From contig NZ_VMNI01000005.1 of NCBI RefSeq assembly GCF_007625205.1, forward strand, positions 1-64,000: a stretch of 64,000 nt of DNA, in the 5' to 3' direction. The position numbers were made by a program, and so were the translations under genes. The stretch is from Denitromonas ohlonensis. GTDB taxonomy: Bacteria > Pseudomonadota > Gammaproteobacteria > Burkholderiales > Rhodocyclaceae. Numbering within the stretch: position 1 is the stretch's first letter; every line of letters begins with the position of its first letter. Shown piece by piece: positions 8,535 through 18,619 of this stretch. Below the pieces are notes generated by a model that saw only the letters and a program-made list of their open reading frames with translations, ran no database searches and had not been told where the DNA came from.

Positions 8535-10319
8535 ATGAAAAAAATATCCCACCTGTCTGCCGTCGCTGCGCTCGCCTTGTTGCCCCTGACCTTGCAGGCC
8601 GTGCCCGCCGAATCACTCCGCGAAGCCGTGCAACGTGCGGTGGTCAGCAACCCCGAAGTTCAGGCGCGCTGGCATGCCTATCTGGCCGCCGAAGAGGAGC
8701 AGGATGTGGCACGCGGTGGTTATTTCCCGCGGGTTGACCTGACGGCCGGCATTGGCCGCGAGCGCCAGAGCGACCCGGGGATTGCCGATCGCAACTACAC
8801 CCGGCGCGGTGCGACGCTCTCGCTGAACCAGATGGTCTATGACGGTTTTGCCACGCAGAGTGAAGTCGCCCGGCTGGGGCACGCCAAGCTCACCCGCTAT
8901 TTTGAAATCCTCGATGCCTCCGAGTCCGTGGCTGGCGAGACCGTCCGCGCTTATGCAGACGTGCTGCGCTATCGCGACCTGGTGCAACTGGCGCAAGAGA
9001 ACTTCCTGCGCCACAAGGAAGTGTTCGATCAGATTGAAGAGCGCGCCAGCGCTGGCGTGGGCCGTCGCGTCGACCTCGAACAAGCCGGCGGTCGTCTGGC
9101 CCTGGCAGAGTCCAATCTGCTGACCGAAGCCTCCAACCTGCACGATGTGAGCTCCCGCTACCAGCGCCTTGTCGGCGAGTTGCCGGGCGATGCGCTTCAG
9201 CCGATCGGTCGTCTGGCCGAACAGCTCCCGCCGTCGGTGGCGGACGCGCTGCGTCTGGCCTACGAAGGTCATCCGGCGTTTCATGCGGCGGTCGAGAGCG
9301 TGCGTGCGGCCACCGAAGAGGCCAAGGGCAAAGAGGCCGCCTACCAGCCGCGCGTCGATCTGCGCGCCCGTCAGAGCGTGGACTACAACACCGATGGCGA
9401 CGTCGGCCGGCATGGCGACAGCGTGGTCGAGCTGGTGATGAACTTCAACCTGTTCAATGGCGGCTCCGATCGCGCCGCGGTGCGTCAGTTTGCGCAACGC
9501 CTGAATCAGGCCAAGGATCTGCGCGACAAGTCCTGCCGTGACATTCGCCAGACCTTGTCGATTGCCTATAACGATGTGCAGCGCCTCGCCGAGCAGCTCA
9601 AGTATCTCAACCAGCATCAGCTGTCGATCTCCAAGGCGCGCGAGGCCTATCGCAAGCAGTTCGACATTGGCCAGCGGACGCTGCTCGACTTGCTCGATAC
9701 CGAAAACGAATACTTTCAGGCGCGCCGCGCCTATGTGAATGGCGACTACGACCACAAAGTGGCCGAGGCCCGCACGCTGGGCGGCATGGGCAAGCTCCTG
9801 CCCAGTCTGCAGGTGGCGCGTGAAGACCTGCCTGCATTGAGCGATCTGGCCAAGGACCGCGAAGCTGTCACACCGTCTGCCGCGTGCCCGGCCGAAGCGC
9901 CCGAGCCCAGCGCCGTGCTGAAACTGCTGGGTCAAGCCAAGCCGGCCGCCGTCGTGGCGCCCGAGCCGAAGGCCGAGAGCGTGGCCAGCGATCTGGCCGA
10001 TGCGACTGCCAAGTGGGCCGCCGCGTGGGCCGCCAAAGACTACGATGCGTATCGCGCCTTCTATGGCAAAGGCTTTGTGCCGGCTGAAGGACAGTCGATC
10101 GCGGCCTGGGAGAAGCAACGCCGGGTGCGTCTGGCCAAGCAAGGCAACATCTCGGTCGGCGTGGCTGAACTGCGTGTCGAGAAGCTCGGCCCGGATGTGG
10201 CCGCGACGGTTTTCCGTCAGACCTACCGCGCCAATGACTATCAGGACGTGGTCGCCAAGCGTCTGGAGTGGGCGCGAGTCGATGGCAAGTGGACGATCCA
10301 GCGCGAAATCGCTGAATAA
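8535..10319 (+). CDS. TolC-family outer-membrane channel with C-terminal NTF2-like domain
   Basis: 594 residues from ATG 8535. A signal peptide (MKKISHLSAVAALALLPLTL) precedes a TolC/OEP domain (~25-430) with the usual duplicated helices (LREAVQRAVVSNPEVQARW; TLLDLLDTENEYFQARRAY). A Pro/Ala-rich linker (~430-482) leads to ~110 extra residues (SDLADATAKWAAAWAAKDYD ... WARVDGKWTIQREIAE). These look like a SnoaL/NTF2-like cone domain of the kind at the C-terminus of some L,D-transpeptidases (Cds6 type). TolC proteins normally end soon after the OEP repeat. Beside lapD/lapG and the RTX adhesin, this is probably the LapE-equivalent exit duct. The extra domain is expected in the periplasm and its purpose is unknown. 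Confidence 0.88.
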   Translation: MKKISHLSAVAALALLPLTLQAVPAESLREAVQRAVVSNPEVQARWHAYLAAEEEQDVARGGYFPRVDLTAGIGRERQSDPGIADRNYTRRGATLSLNQMVYDGFATQSEVARLGHAKLTRYFEILDASESVAGETVRAYADVLRYRDLVQLAQENFLRHKEVFDQIEERASAGVGRRVDLEQAGGRLALAESNLLTEASNLHDVSSRYQRLVGELPGDALQPIGRLAEQLPPSVADALRLAYEGHPAFHAAVESVRAATEEAKGKEAAYQPRVDLRARQSVDYNTDGDVGRHGDSVVELVMNFNLFNGGSDRAAVRQFAQRLNQAKDLRDKSCRDIRQTLSIAYNDVQRLAEQLKYLNQHQLSISKAREAYRKQFDIGQRTLLDLLDTENEYFQARRAYVNGDYDHKVAEARTLGGMGKLLPSLQVAREDLPALSDLAKDREAVTPSAACPAEAPEPSAVLKLLGQAKPAAVVAPEPKAESVASDLADATAKWAAAWAAKDYDAYRAFYGKGFVPAEGQSIAAWEKQRRVRLAKQGNISVGVAELRVEKLGPDVAATVFRQTYRANDYQDVVAKRLEWARVDGKWTIQREIAE

Positions 10320-10341
10320 GCCAAAGCAAACCATCATCACC

Positions 10342-10371
10342 AGCGGGCCCTTCGGGGCCCGCTTTGTTTTT
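10342..10371 (+). terminator. Rho-independent terminator after TolC-like gene
   Basis: Stem AGCGGGCCC / GGGCCCGCT with a TTCG tetraloop (10342-10363), followed by TTGTTTTT. Confidence 0.9.
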
Positions 10372-10436
10372 GTGCCGACTCGAACGAAGTCTTGTTTCGC
10401 GCCTCCAAGCTTCTACAAGAAACACGGGAGAACGTG

Positions 10437-11813
10437 ATGGCACGCACCGAACACGACAGCCTCGGCCCGGTCGAGGTGGCCGATACGGCCTTGTGGGGCG
10501 CCCAGACCGAGCGGGCGCGGGCGCACTTTCAGATTGGCCATGCGCGCATGCCCTTGGCCTTGATTCGCGCGCTGGCCCACGTTAAAGCGGCGGCGGCGGG
10601 CGCCAACGCCGAGCTTGGCCGGCTTGAGGTCTCGCTGGCCGCGGCGATCGTCTCGGCGGCGGAAGAGGTGATCGACGGCCAGCATGACGCGCATTTTCCG
10701 CTGCCGGTGTGGCAGACCGGCTCGGGCACCCAGACCCATATGAACATGAACGAGGTGCTGGCCAACCGGGCTTCGGAACTGCTTGGCGGCGCGCGTGGGG
10801 CGGAGCGCCGGGTGCATCCGAACGACCATGTGAATCTGGGGCAGTCATCGAATGATGTGTTTCCGACCGCCATGCATGTGGCGGTGTCGGTGGCGGTGTC
10901 CGAGGCGCTGCTGCCCGCGCTGGCGCAGTTGCGGGTGTCGCTGGCGAGCCGGGTGGTTGAGTTTGCCGACATCGTCAAGATTGGCCGTACGCACTTGCAG
11001 GACGCCACGCCGCTGACGTTGGGCCAGGTGTTTTCCGGCTACGTGGCGCAGCTGGATCTGGCGGCGCTGGCGATTGCGCAGGCGCAGCCCGCGGTGCTCG
11101 CGCTGGCGATCGGCGGTACCGCGGTGGGCACCGGGCTGAACACGCCGAAGGCCTTCGGCCCGGCGGTGGCGACGCGGCTGGCGGAGGTGAGCGGACTCGC
11201 CTTTGTGTGCGCCGACAATCGCTTCGCCGCGCTGGCCGGGCACGAGCCGCTGGTGGCCTTGCATGGCGCGCTGAAGACCTTGGCCGCAGCGCTCTACAAG
11301 ATTGCGAATGATTTGCGCTGGTTGGCCAGTGGCCCGCGCTGCGGTATCGGGGAGTTGAGTTTGCCGGCGAATGAGCCGGGCAGCTCGATCATGCCCGGCA
11401 AGGTGAACCCGACCCAGTGTGAGGCGCTGACCATGGTGTGCACCCGTGTCTTCGGCAATGACGTCACGGTGGGCATGGCCGGCGCGGCCGGCAACTTCGA
11501 GCTGAATGTCTTCAAGCCGGTGATTGCGCAGGCGGTGCTTGAGAGCCTGGAGCTGTTGGCCGACAGCATGCGCAGCTTTGAGCAGCACTGCGTGGCGGGG
11601 CTGACGGCCCAGCGCGAGCGCATTGATGATCTGCTGGCGCGCTCCTTGATGCTGGTGACCGCGCTCACCCCGCATATTGGTTACGACGCGGCGGCGGCCA
11701 TTGCCAAGCTGGCACATGCCGAGGGCTTGAGCCTGCGCGAGGCGGCGCTGCGCTCTGGCGCACTCAGCGGCGAGGACTTCGATCGCTGGGTGCGGCCGGC
11801 CGATATGGTCTAG
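10437..11813 (+). CDS. fumC: Class II fumarate hydratase
   Basis: 458 residues, close to E. coli FumC (467). The ATG at 10437 has GGGAG seven nucleotides upstream. Family landmarks: [20 protein letters not shown] near the N-terminus, [19 protein letters not shown] in the middle, and the fumarase/aspartase signature [15 protein letters not shown]. It converts fumarate and malate in the TCA cycle without an iron-sulfur cluster. GKVNP-type signatures also occur in aspartase, but the overall sequence reads as FumC. It has its own terminator-isolated unit and ends 9 bp from the convergent U32 gene. Confidence 0.95.
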   Translation: MARTEHDSLGPVEVADTALWGAQTERARAHFQIGHARMPLALIRALAHVKAAAAGANAELGRLEVSLAAAIVSAAEEVIDGQHDAHFPLPVWQTGSGTQTHMNMNEVLANRASELLGGARGAERRVHPNDHVNLGQSSNDVFPTAMHVAVSVAVSEALLPALAQLRVSLASRVVEFADIVKIGRTHLQDATPLTLGQVFSGYVAQLDLAALAIAQAQPAVLALAIGGTAVGTGLNTPKAFGPAVATRLAEVSGLAFVCADNRFAALAGHEPLVALHGALKTLAAALYKIANDLRWLASGPRCGIGELSLPANEPGSSIMPGKVNPTQCEALTMVCTRVFGNDVTVGMAGAAGNFELNVFKPVIAQAVLESLELLADSMRSFEQHCVAGLTAQRERIDDLLARSLMLVTALTPHIGYDAAAAIAKLAHAEGLSLREAALRSGALSGEDFDRWVRPADMV

Positions 11814-11822
11814 CGCGCGGGC

Positions 11823-13085
11823 TTAAACGTAGCGCGCCACAAAGGCACCAACGCTCTCGGCGGGCAGCGGCAGCCACACGCGATGGCCGCTGCCGGGCGC
11901 GACTTCGACCGCGTCGCCCGTGGCGTTCTCCATCTGGGTGATCTGGATATCCCGGTTGCCGCTGGGCAGGATCAGCTCGATGCGATCACCCACGCCGAAC
12001 TTGTTCTTGACGTTGATCTCGACCAGGCCGCGCGCGGCGTCGTAGGCGACCACATCGCCGACGTACTGGCTGCGGTCCGATTCTGAATGCCCGCGCAGGT
12101 AGTTCTGCGTGTCGGCCGGGGTGTGGCGCTGGTAGAAGCCGTCGGTGTAGCCGCGGTTGGCGAGGCCTTCGAGCTGGCCGAGCAGGGCGGGATCGAGGCC
12201 GCGTCCGGCGGCGGCGTCGTCGATGGCCTGGCGGTAGGTCTGGCAGGTGCGCGCCACGTAATAAGGGCTCTTGGTGCGCCCCTCGATCTTGAGTGAGTCG
12301 ATGCCGATCTCGACCAGTCGCTGCACATGCTCGATGGCGCGCAGGTCCTTGGAGTTGAGGATGTAGGTGCCGTGCTCGTCTTCTTCGATGGGCATGTAGC
12401 TGCCCTGGCGTTTCTCGCGCTCTTCAATCACATACACATCACCGCTGGCGTCTTCGGCCGCCGGCTTGACGTTGAAGTCCCAGCGGCAGGAGTTGGTGCA
12501 CGAGCCCTGGTTGGGGTCGCGATGGTTGAAGTAGCCCGACAGCAGGCAGCGGCCCGAGTAGGCGATGCACAGCGCGCCGTGCACGAACACCTCCAGTTCG
12601 GTGTCCGGGCAGGCCTGACGGATCTCGGCGATCTGGTCGAGCGAGAGCTCACGCGACAGAATCACCCGGCTCACCCCGGCCTGTTTCCAGAAACGCACGG
12701 CGGCGGCATTGACCGTGTTGGCCTGCACCGACAGGTGGATCTCCATCTCCGGCCAGGTCTCGCGCACCAGCATGATCAGGCCGGGATCGGACATGATCAT
12801 CGCGTCTGGCTTGAGGGCGATGGCCGGCGCCATGTCGTCGAGATAGGTCTTCAGTTTGGCGCCGTGCGGAAAGATATTCGACACCAGAAAGAAGCGATGG
12901 CCGAGCGCGTGAGTGCGCGCGATGCCTTGCGCCAGCACGTCGATGTCGCCGAAATCATTGTTGCGCACCCGCAGCGAGTAGCGCGGCTGGCCCGCGTAGA
13001 TCGCCGTTGCGCCGTAGGCAAAGGCGGTGTCGAGCATGGTCAGGGAGCCAGCGGGGGCGAGCAGTTCGGGCGTGCGCAGCGACAT
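11823..13085 (-). CDS. yegQ: U32-family tRNA hydroxylation protein (YegQ/TrhP-like)
   Basis: 420 residues beginning MSLRTPELLAPAGSLTMLDT. AAGGAAG lies just upstream of ATG 13085. The U32 'peptidase' core is clear: an N-terminal barrel (YAGQPRYSLRVRNNDF), the Cys-containing signature (VFVHGALCIAYSGRCLLSGY ... CTNSCRWD) and the DSLKIEGRTKSPYYVA segment. E. coli YegQ (TrhP) is slightly longer (~450). Despite the peptidase name it is required for prephenate-dependent 5-hydroxyuridine formation at tRNA position 34, a function recalled from the E. coli protein. The four spaced cysteines fit an iron-sulfur site. Confidence 0.9.
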   Translation of the reverse strand: MSLRTPELLAPAGSLTMLDTAFAYGATAIYAGQPRYSLRVRNNDFGDIDVLAQGIARTHALGHRFFLVSNIFPHGAKLKTYLDDMAPAIALKPDAMIMSDPGLIMLVRETWPEMEIHLSVQANTVNAAAVRFWKQAGVSRVILSRELSLDQIAEIRQACPDTELEVFVHGALCIAYSGRCLLSGYFNHRDPNQGSCTNSCRWDFNVKPAAEDASGDVYVIEEREKRQGSYMPIEEDEHGTYILNSKDLRAIEHVQRLVEIGIDSLKIEGRTKSPYYVARTCQTYRQAIDDAAAGRGLDPALLGQLEGLANRGYTDGFYQRHTPADTQNYLRGHSESDRSQYVGDVVAYDAARGLVEINVKNKFGVGDRIELILPSGNRDIQITQMENATGDAVEVAPGSGHRVWLPLPAESVGAFVARYV

Positions 13086-13230
13086 TCGGGGGACTTCCTT
13101 TTGGGGGACTGCGATTATACCGGCACAGCCACGGCCTTCCGTCGCGATCCGTCGGGCGGAAGGTGGCGGGTGGGCCGGCGGGCATCTAAGCTAAAAGTGC
13201 CGCGGCATCAACGCCGTGGGGAGTGGTGCC

Positions 13231-13533
13231 GTGTCTTGCCGTGTGTTGTCCCTGATGCTGGTATGTGTGCTTGCGCTGCCGATGGACGTTAGCGCGCGCG
13301 GGCGCTACGTGGTGGTCAATGGCCAGTTGCTTGGCCCGGCGGCCGTGGCCCGGCTCGACCGCGCGGCGTGTGCGCGCATCCCCGATGGACGCTACTGGAT
13401 CGACATGCGCTCCGGCGTCTGGGGGTATGAAGGCGGCGTGCCGCAAGGGCGCGTCGGCGACAATTGCCAGCAACGGCGCAAAAGCCTGTCGGAGCGTGGC
13501 CTGCTCTACAGTCCGGGCGAGTTGATGCGTTAA
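13231..13533 (+). CDS. Small secreted protein of unknown function
   Basis: 100 residues. GTG 13231 is chosen because GGGGAG lies seven nucleotides upstream (13218-13223) and because it starts a compact signal peptide (MSCRVLSLMLVCVLALPMDV, cleavage near SARG). The mature part is ~75 residues with two cysteines and the motif DGRYWIDMRSGVWGYEGG. I have a vague memory of similar 'W-D-xRSGxWGYEGG' proteins in other proteobacteria but no function. It is divergent from the U32 gene and sits upstream of the groESL promoter. Confidence 0.7.
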   Translation: MSCRVLSLMLVCVLALPMDVSARGRYVVVNGQLLGPAAVARLDRAACARIPDGRYWIDMRSGVWGYEGGVPQGRVGDNCQQRRKSLSERGLLYSPGELMR

Positions 13534-13648
13534 GCCGTATCGCGCGGCACGACATGCCAGACCTGCCGCGTCGCTGATCGGACGGGCCCGTACGATCAGG
13601 CGGGCGCCGTGCTGCCACCAAGGCCGAAAAATTCTTTTCATGCCCCGA

Positions 13649-13678
13649 CTTGAAATCACCCTGTGCCGTCCCTATTAT
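13649..13678 (+). promoter_or_regulatory. groESL promoter, sigma70 and sigma32-like
   Basis: TTGAAA (13650-13655), 17 bp, then TATTAT (13673-13678) is a near-consensus sigma70 promoter. The same stretch also reads as a heat-shock promoter: CTTGAAA (13649-13655), 14 bp, CCCTAT (13670-13675). The -10 overlaps the first base of the CIRCE operator. Confidence 0.75.
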
Positions 13679-13704
13679 TAGCACTCGTTGGCAGGGAGTG
13701 CTAA
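13678..13704. promoter_or_regulatory. CIRCE operator (HrcA site)
   Basis: Perfect TTAGCACTC, nine bases, GAGTGCTAA. This is the classic HrcA repressor site. It sits immediately downstream of the groESL -10 and about 90 bp before groES. hrcA itself is not in the window. Confidence 0.97.
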
Positions 13705-13794
13705 CAACCGGGGCCGCAAGCCTCTGGTTTTCTGTTTTCCCTAAGCGCGGCACTGAGCCGCAAGCAATCGAATTTGTTCCAAGGAGAGAACTCG

Positions 13795-14085
13795 ATGAAA
13801 ATTCGTCCTTTGCATGATCGCGTCATCGTCAAGCGTATTGAAGCCGAGCGCACCACGGCCAGTGGCATCGTGATTCCGGATTCCGCCGGCGAGAAGCCTG
13901 ATCAGGGCGAAGTTCTGGCTGTCGGCAACGGCAAGATCCAGGACAACGGCGAAGTGCGTCCGATGGCCGTCAAGGTCGGCGACCGCGTGCTGTTCGGCAA
14001 GTATGCCGGTCAGGGCGTCAAGGTTGAAGGCGAGGAAGTCCTCGTCATGCGCGAAGAAGACATCATGGGCGTGATCGAGGCCTGA
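13795..14085 (+). CDS. groES: Co-chaperonin GroES
   Basis: 96 residues, exactly the normal GroES length, starting [20 protein letters not shown]. The mobile-loop region reads [22 protein letters not shown] 13795 has AAGGAGA eight nucleotides upstream. The heptameric lid caps the GroEL cavity in the cytoplasm. It is the first gene of the CIRCE-controlled groES-groEL operon, 55 bp from groEL. Confidence 0.98.
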   Translation: MKIRPLHDRVIVKRIEAERTTASGIVIPDSAGEKPDQGEVLAVGNGKIQDNGEVRPMAVKVGDRVLFGKYAGQGVKVEGEEVLVMREEDIMGVIEA

Positions 14086-14131
14086 GGCCTGTCCGCTACC
14101 ACGTTCAACGCAATTCACAGTATTCAGCTAG

Positions 14132-15787
<1,656 letters not shown>

Positions 15788-15809
15788 TTGCCCAGGCGCC
15801 ATTTGCCTC

Positions 15810-15835
15810 AAAAGCCCCGCTTCGGCGGGGCTTTT
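15810..15835 (+). terminator. Rho-independent terminator of groESL
   Basis: Stem AAAGCCCCGC / GCGGGGCTTT with a TTCG loop, then a T-run. Confidence 0.92.
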
Positions 15836-16092
15836 TCGTGGACCGCCGCGCTGTCGTAAAAGCGTCGAGCGGCATCAAAGCGTGCGCGTGCGAAGACGAA
15901 CCGCCCGGGGGGGGCGCAAGCGTGGGATAATTGAGCGGAAAAAAGCGGCAGGGAGCGAACCGATGCTTATTCGCGGCAGCTCCCTGGAGCGAGAAATCCG
16001 GAAGATTTCTGGCTCCCGAAGACCGAGTAAAGGAGAACAGCGGGATCCAACTTATCGATTTCCGCTTACGTCAAACTTACAGTCTATCCAGC
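15836..16092. other. Non-coding region upstream of the response regulator
   Basis: About 255 bp between the groEL terminator and the regulator ATG. The upstream in-frame extension has no family similarity and is not annotated. GGGATAATT near 15925-15932 could be a -10, but no matching -35 was found. The regulator ATG lacks an obvious Shine-Dalgarno. Confidence 0.4.
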
Positions 16093-16767
16093 ATGCGAAT
16101 ACTTCTAGCGGAAGACGATCCGGTTATCGCCGATGGCCTGATCAGGGCGCTCAAGCGCGCGGGCTATGCCGTCGATCATGTGTCGGCCGGATCGGAGGCG
16201 GACACCGCCCTGTTGGGGCAGTCCTACGACCTTGTCATTCTTGATCTCGGGCTGCCGAAGCTGCCGGGCATTGAGGTGCTCAAGCGCTTGCGCGGTCGGA
16301 AGTCCGCCACGCCGGTGCTGATTCTCACCGCCCAGGACGGTGTCGACGACCGCGTCCGTGGGCTGGACGCCGGGGCCGACGACTACCTCACCAAACCTTT
16401 TGCACTCCCCGAGCTTGAAGCGCGCGTGCGCGCGCTGACGCGTCGGGGCACCGGCCAGCCGCGTTGCATTGAGCTCGGCTCTCTGAGCTACGACCAGGCG
16501 GACCGGGTGGTCAAGATCGCCGAGCAGGTGGTCGAGTTTTCGGCGCGCGAAATGGGTCTGCTGGAGATTTTCATCCTGCGGGCCGGGCGGCTCGTGAGCA
16601 AGGATCAGCTCGTCGATCAGCTGTGCGGGTGGGGAGAAGAGGTGTCGAACAATGCCATCGAAGTGTATGTGCACCGCCTGCGCAAAAAACTCGAAGCCAG
16701 CGGCGTGCGCATCGTGACGGTGCGCGGCCTGGGCTATTGCCTGGAAAAACCCGAGGACGCCGCGTGA
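16093..16767 (+). CDS. OmpR-family response regulator (QseB/TctD-like)
   Basis: 224 residues starting MRILLAEDDPVIADGLIRAL. Receiver domain (~1-115): acidic pocket EDD, phospho-acceptor Asp in VILDLGLP, Thr in ILTAQDG, Lys in LTKPF. A winged-helix DNA-binding domain follows (~130-220; VEVYVHRLRKKLE-type recognition helix, here AIEVYVHRLRKKLEASG, and VRGLGYCL). It is the partner of the sensor kinase 49 bp downstream. The target genes cannot be told from sequence; no citrate/tricarballylate transporter is adjacent, so the TctD name should not be carried over as a function. Confidence 0.92.
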   Translation: MRILLAEDDPVIADGLIRALKRAGYAVDHVSAGSEADTALLGQSYDLVILDLGLPKLPGIEVLKRLRGRKSATPVLILTAQDGVDDRVRGLDAGADDYLTKPFALPELEARVRALTRRGTGQPRCIELGSLSYDQADRVVKIAEQVVEFSAREMGLLEIFILRAGRLVSKDQLVDQLCGWGEEVSNNAIEVYVHRLRKKLEASGVRIVTVRGLGYCLEKPEDAA

Positions 16768-16816
16768 CCGGTTCCTCCGGCAGCCTGGGAGGCGGTCGCC
16801 GCAGCGGGGTGGGGCG

Positions 16817-18295
16817 GTGATCTCCAAGGCCGCCCGCGCCATGCGCGCCGACAAGGCCGCGTCCAAAGAAGAGCGCAAGGGCGGGCAGTTCAACTCGCTG
16901 TTTGGCGAGATTCTCGACTGGATGCTCGCGCCGCTGCTGTTTTTGTGGCCGATCTCCATCATCGTCACTCATAACGTCGCCGACAACATCGCCAATGAGC
17001 CCTACGACCGCGCCATGGCGGAGAGTGTTCGTACGCTGGCGCGTCTGGTGGTGCTGGACGACAAAGCGGTTCGCGTCGACTTCCCCGCGCCGCCACGGGT
17101 GTTGTTCCGTGCCGACCGCGACGATACCGTCTATTACCAGGTGGCCGATCATCAGGGCGAAGTCGTTGCCGGCGATTGGGAGATTCCCTGGGTGCCTCCG
17201 CCCATCCGGCTGTTGCCGGACGATGTGCTCTATCGCGACGCGGTGATTCAGGGCGAAGAGGTGCGGGTTGCCTATCAGTTCATGCGCACCTATCCTGAAC
17301 CCAGCAGTCCGCTGGTGCTGGTGCAAATCGCCGAGACGCGCAACAAGCGCGCCGAGTTGGCCTCGCGCGTGGTGACCGGGGTGTTGCTGCCGCAGTTCGC
17401 CATCATTCCTTTGGCGGTCATTCTGGTGTGGGTGGGCCTGTCACGGGGCATTTCGCCACTGAATCGCTTGCAGGGCGTGATTCGTCGCCGCCGGCCCACC
17501 GATCTGGCGCCGATCTCGACCGCCGGTGTGCCCGAAGAATTGCGGCCGCTGATTGTCGCCTTCAATGACATGATGGCGCGCCTTGAAGAAAACCTGCAGG
17601 CGCAGCAACGCTTCATTGCCGACGCCGCGCACCAGATGCGGACGCCGCTGACCGGGCTGCGCATGCAGACCGAGCTGGCGCTGAACGAGTCCGACCCCGA
17701 GATGCTGCACGAAGCGCTGACCCGCATCGCGCTCAGTACGCAGCGCGCCAGCCACCTGATCAACCAGTTGCTCACGCTCGCTCGGGCGGAATCCAGTTCG
17801 GAAAAAATCTATGCGGTCGATCGTGTCGACCTCGAAATGCTGGTGCGCGAGGTGGCGCTCGACCTCTACCCCCGGGCCCAGATCAAGAATATCGACCTGG
17901 GCGTGGAAGACACGGGCTGGCCGCTGCTGATCGATGGCAACCCGGTTCTGTTGCGTGAAATGATCATGAACCTGATGGACAACGCCATCAAGTACACCCC
18001 TGTGGGGGGGCGGGTGACCGCACGCACTCAGGCCACGGAATTTGCCATTCTCGAGGTCGAGGACACCGGCGCCGGGATTCCCGAGGAAGACCGTGAGCGT
18101 GTGTTCGAGCGCTTTTACCGGGTGCTCGGCAGCGGTGAGGATGGCTCCGGTCTGGGCTTGCCGATCGTGCGCGAAATTGCCGAATTGCATCGGGCCACCG
18201 TGACGCTCAAGTCGAGCCCCACCGGCACGGGTACGATGGCTCAGGTGATCTTTCCGCGCAGCTATACGCGGCGCTCAACTGCCGACATGGCATGA
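16817..18295 (+). CDS. Sensor histidine kinase (TctE/QseC-like)
   Basis: 492 residues from GTG 16817 (a GGGGTGG stretch precedes); ATG 16841 is an alternative. Two membrane helices (~35-55 and ~185-205) flank a periplasmic 2CSK_N-type sensor domain. Then come a HAMP-like linker, the HisKA H-box FIADAAHQMRTPLTGLR, the N-box LMDNAIKYTPVGG, and G-boxes DTGAGIPEEDRERVFERFYR and GSGLGLPIV. It phosphorylates the upstream response regulator in the inner membrane. The signal is unknown. It is followed by the tRNA-Phe promoter rather than a terminator. Confidence 0.92.
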   Translation: MISKAARAMRADKAASKEERKGGQFNSLFGEILDWMLAPLLFLWPISIIVTHNVADNIANEPYDRAMAESVRTLARLVVLDDKAVRVDFPAPPRVLFRADRDDTVYYQVADHQGEVVAGDWEIPWVPPPIRLLPDDVLYRDAVIQGEEVRVAYQFMRTYPEPSSPLVLVQIAETRNKRAELASRVVTGVLLPQFAIIPLAVILVWVGLSRGISPLNRLQGVIRRRRPTDLAPISTAGVPEELRPLIVAFNDMMARLEENLQAQQRFIADAAHQMRTPLTGLRMQTELALNESDPEMLHEALTRIALSTQRASHLINQLLTLARAESSSEKIYAVDRVDLEMLVREVALDLYPRAQIKNIDLGVEDTGWPLLIDGNPVLLREMIMNLMDNAIKYTPVGGRVTARTQATEFAILEVEDTGAGIPEEDRERVFERFYRVLGSGEDGSGLGLPIVREIAELHRATVTLKSSPTGTGTMAQVIFPRSYTRRSTADMA

Positions 18296-18332
18296 TGTGG
18301 AGCGCCGCCCCCAAAAAAGAGTGAGGGGGTGT

Positions 18333-18360
18333 TTGACGCGGCAAATTATTCAGCTATAAT
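18333..18360 (+). promoter_or_regulatory. tRNA-Phe promoter
   Basis: TTGACG (18333-18338), 16 bp, perfect TATAAT (18355-18360). The tRNA begins 13 bp after the -10. Confidence 0.85.
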
Positions 18361-18373
18361 GCGCCCTCTTTTG

Positions 18374-18449
18374 GGCCAGTTAGCTCAGTTGGTAGAGCAG
18401 CGGATTGAAAATCCGCGTGTCCTTGGTTCGATTCCGAGACTGGCCACCA
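18374..18449 (+). tRNA. tRNA-Phe (GAA)
   Basis: 76 nt including an encoded CCA. The acceptor stem GGCCAGT pairs with ACTGGCC, the D-loop has AGCTCAGTTGGTAGAGCA, the anticodon stem CGGATT/AATCCG holds GAA with A37, and the T-arm loop is GGTTCGATTCC. All four stems pair. Confidence 0.98.
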
Positions 18450-18456
18450 AAATACC

Positions 18457-18488
18457 AAAAACGCCGATCCGCTGGATCGGCGTTTTTC
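18457..18488 (+). terminator. Terminator after tRNA-Phe
   Basis: Stem ACGCCGATCC / GGATCGGCGT with a GCT loop, flanked by AAAA and TTTTT. Confidence 0.9.
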
Positions 18489-18581
18489 TTTTCGGTCGCG
18501 CGTTTTTCGCAACAAGGCGTGCGTCGCCGCCTTGGCCGACTCGGCTGACAATGCTCAAGCTTTGGCAGTGGGGCCGGGTGA

Positions 18582-18587
18582 TATAAT
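18582..18587 (+). promoter_or_regulatory. Candidate hemA -10 element
   Basis: Perfect TATAAT 33 bp before the hemA ATG. The only -35-like hexamer, TTGGCA at 18562-18567, is spaced 14 bp, shorter than usual, so the promoter is tentative. Confidence 0.4.
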
Positions 18588-18619
18588 TCGCGCTCCGTCC
18601 GCCCCAGATCATCCGCTGC

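Noticed and set aside
8613..10340. 575-codon minus-strand frame opposite the TolC-like gene
   Set aside because: The plus strand carries a signal peptide and TolC repeats. The reverse frame has no recognisable domain.
10437..11813. Aspartate ammonia-lyase instead of fumarase
   Set aside because: The superfamily signature is shared, but length and motif context ([22 protein letters not shown]) fit FumC better.
16093..18295. Two-component pair as a citrate/tricarballylate (TctDE) regulator
   Set aside because: The resemblance is to the general family only. No tctCBA transporter or citrate gene is nearby, so no substrate is assigned.
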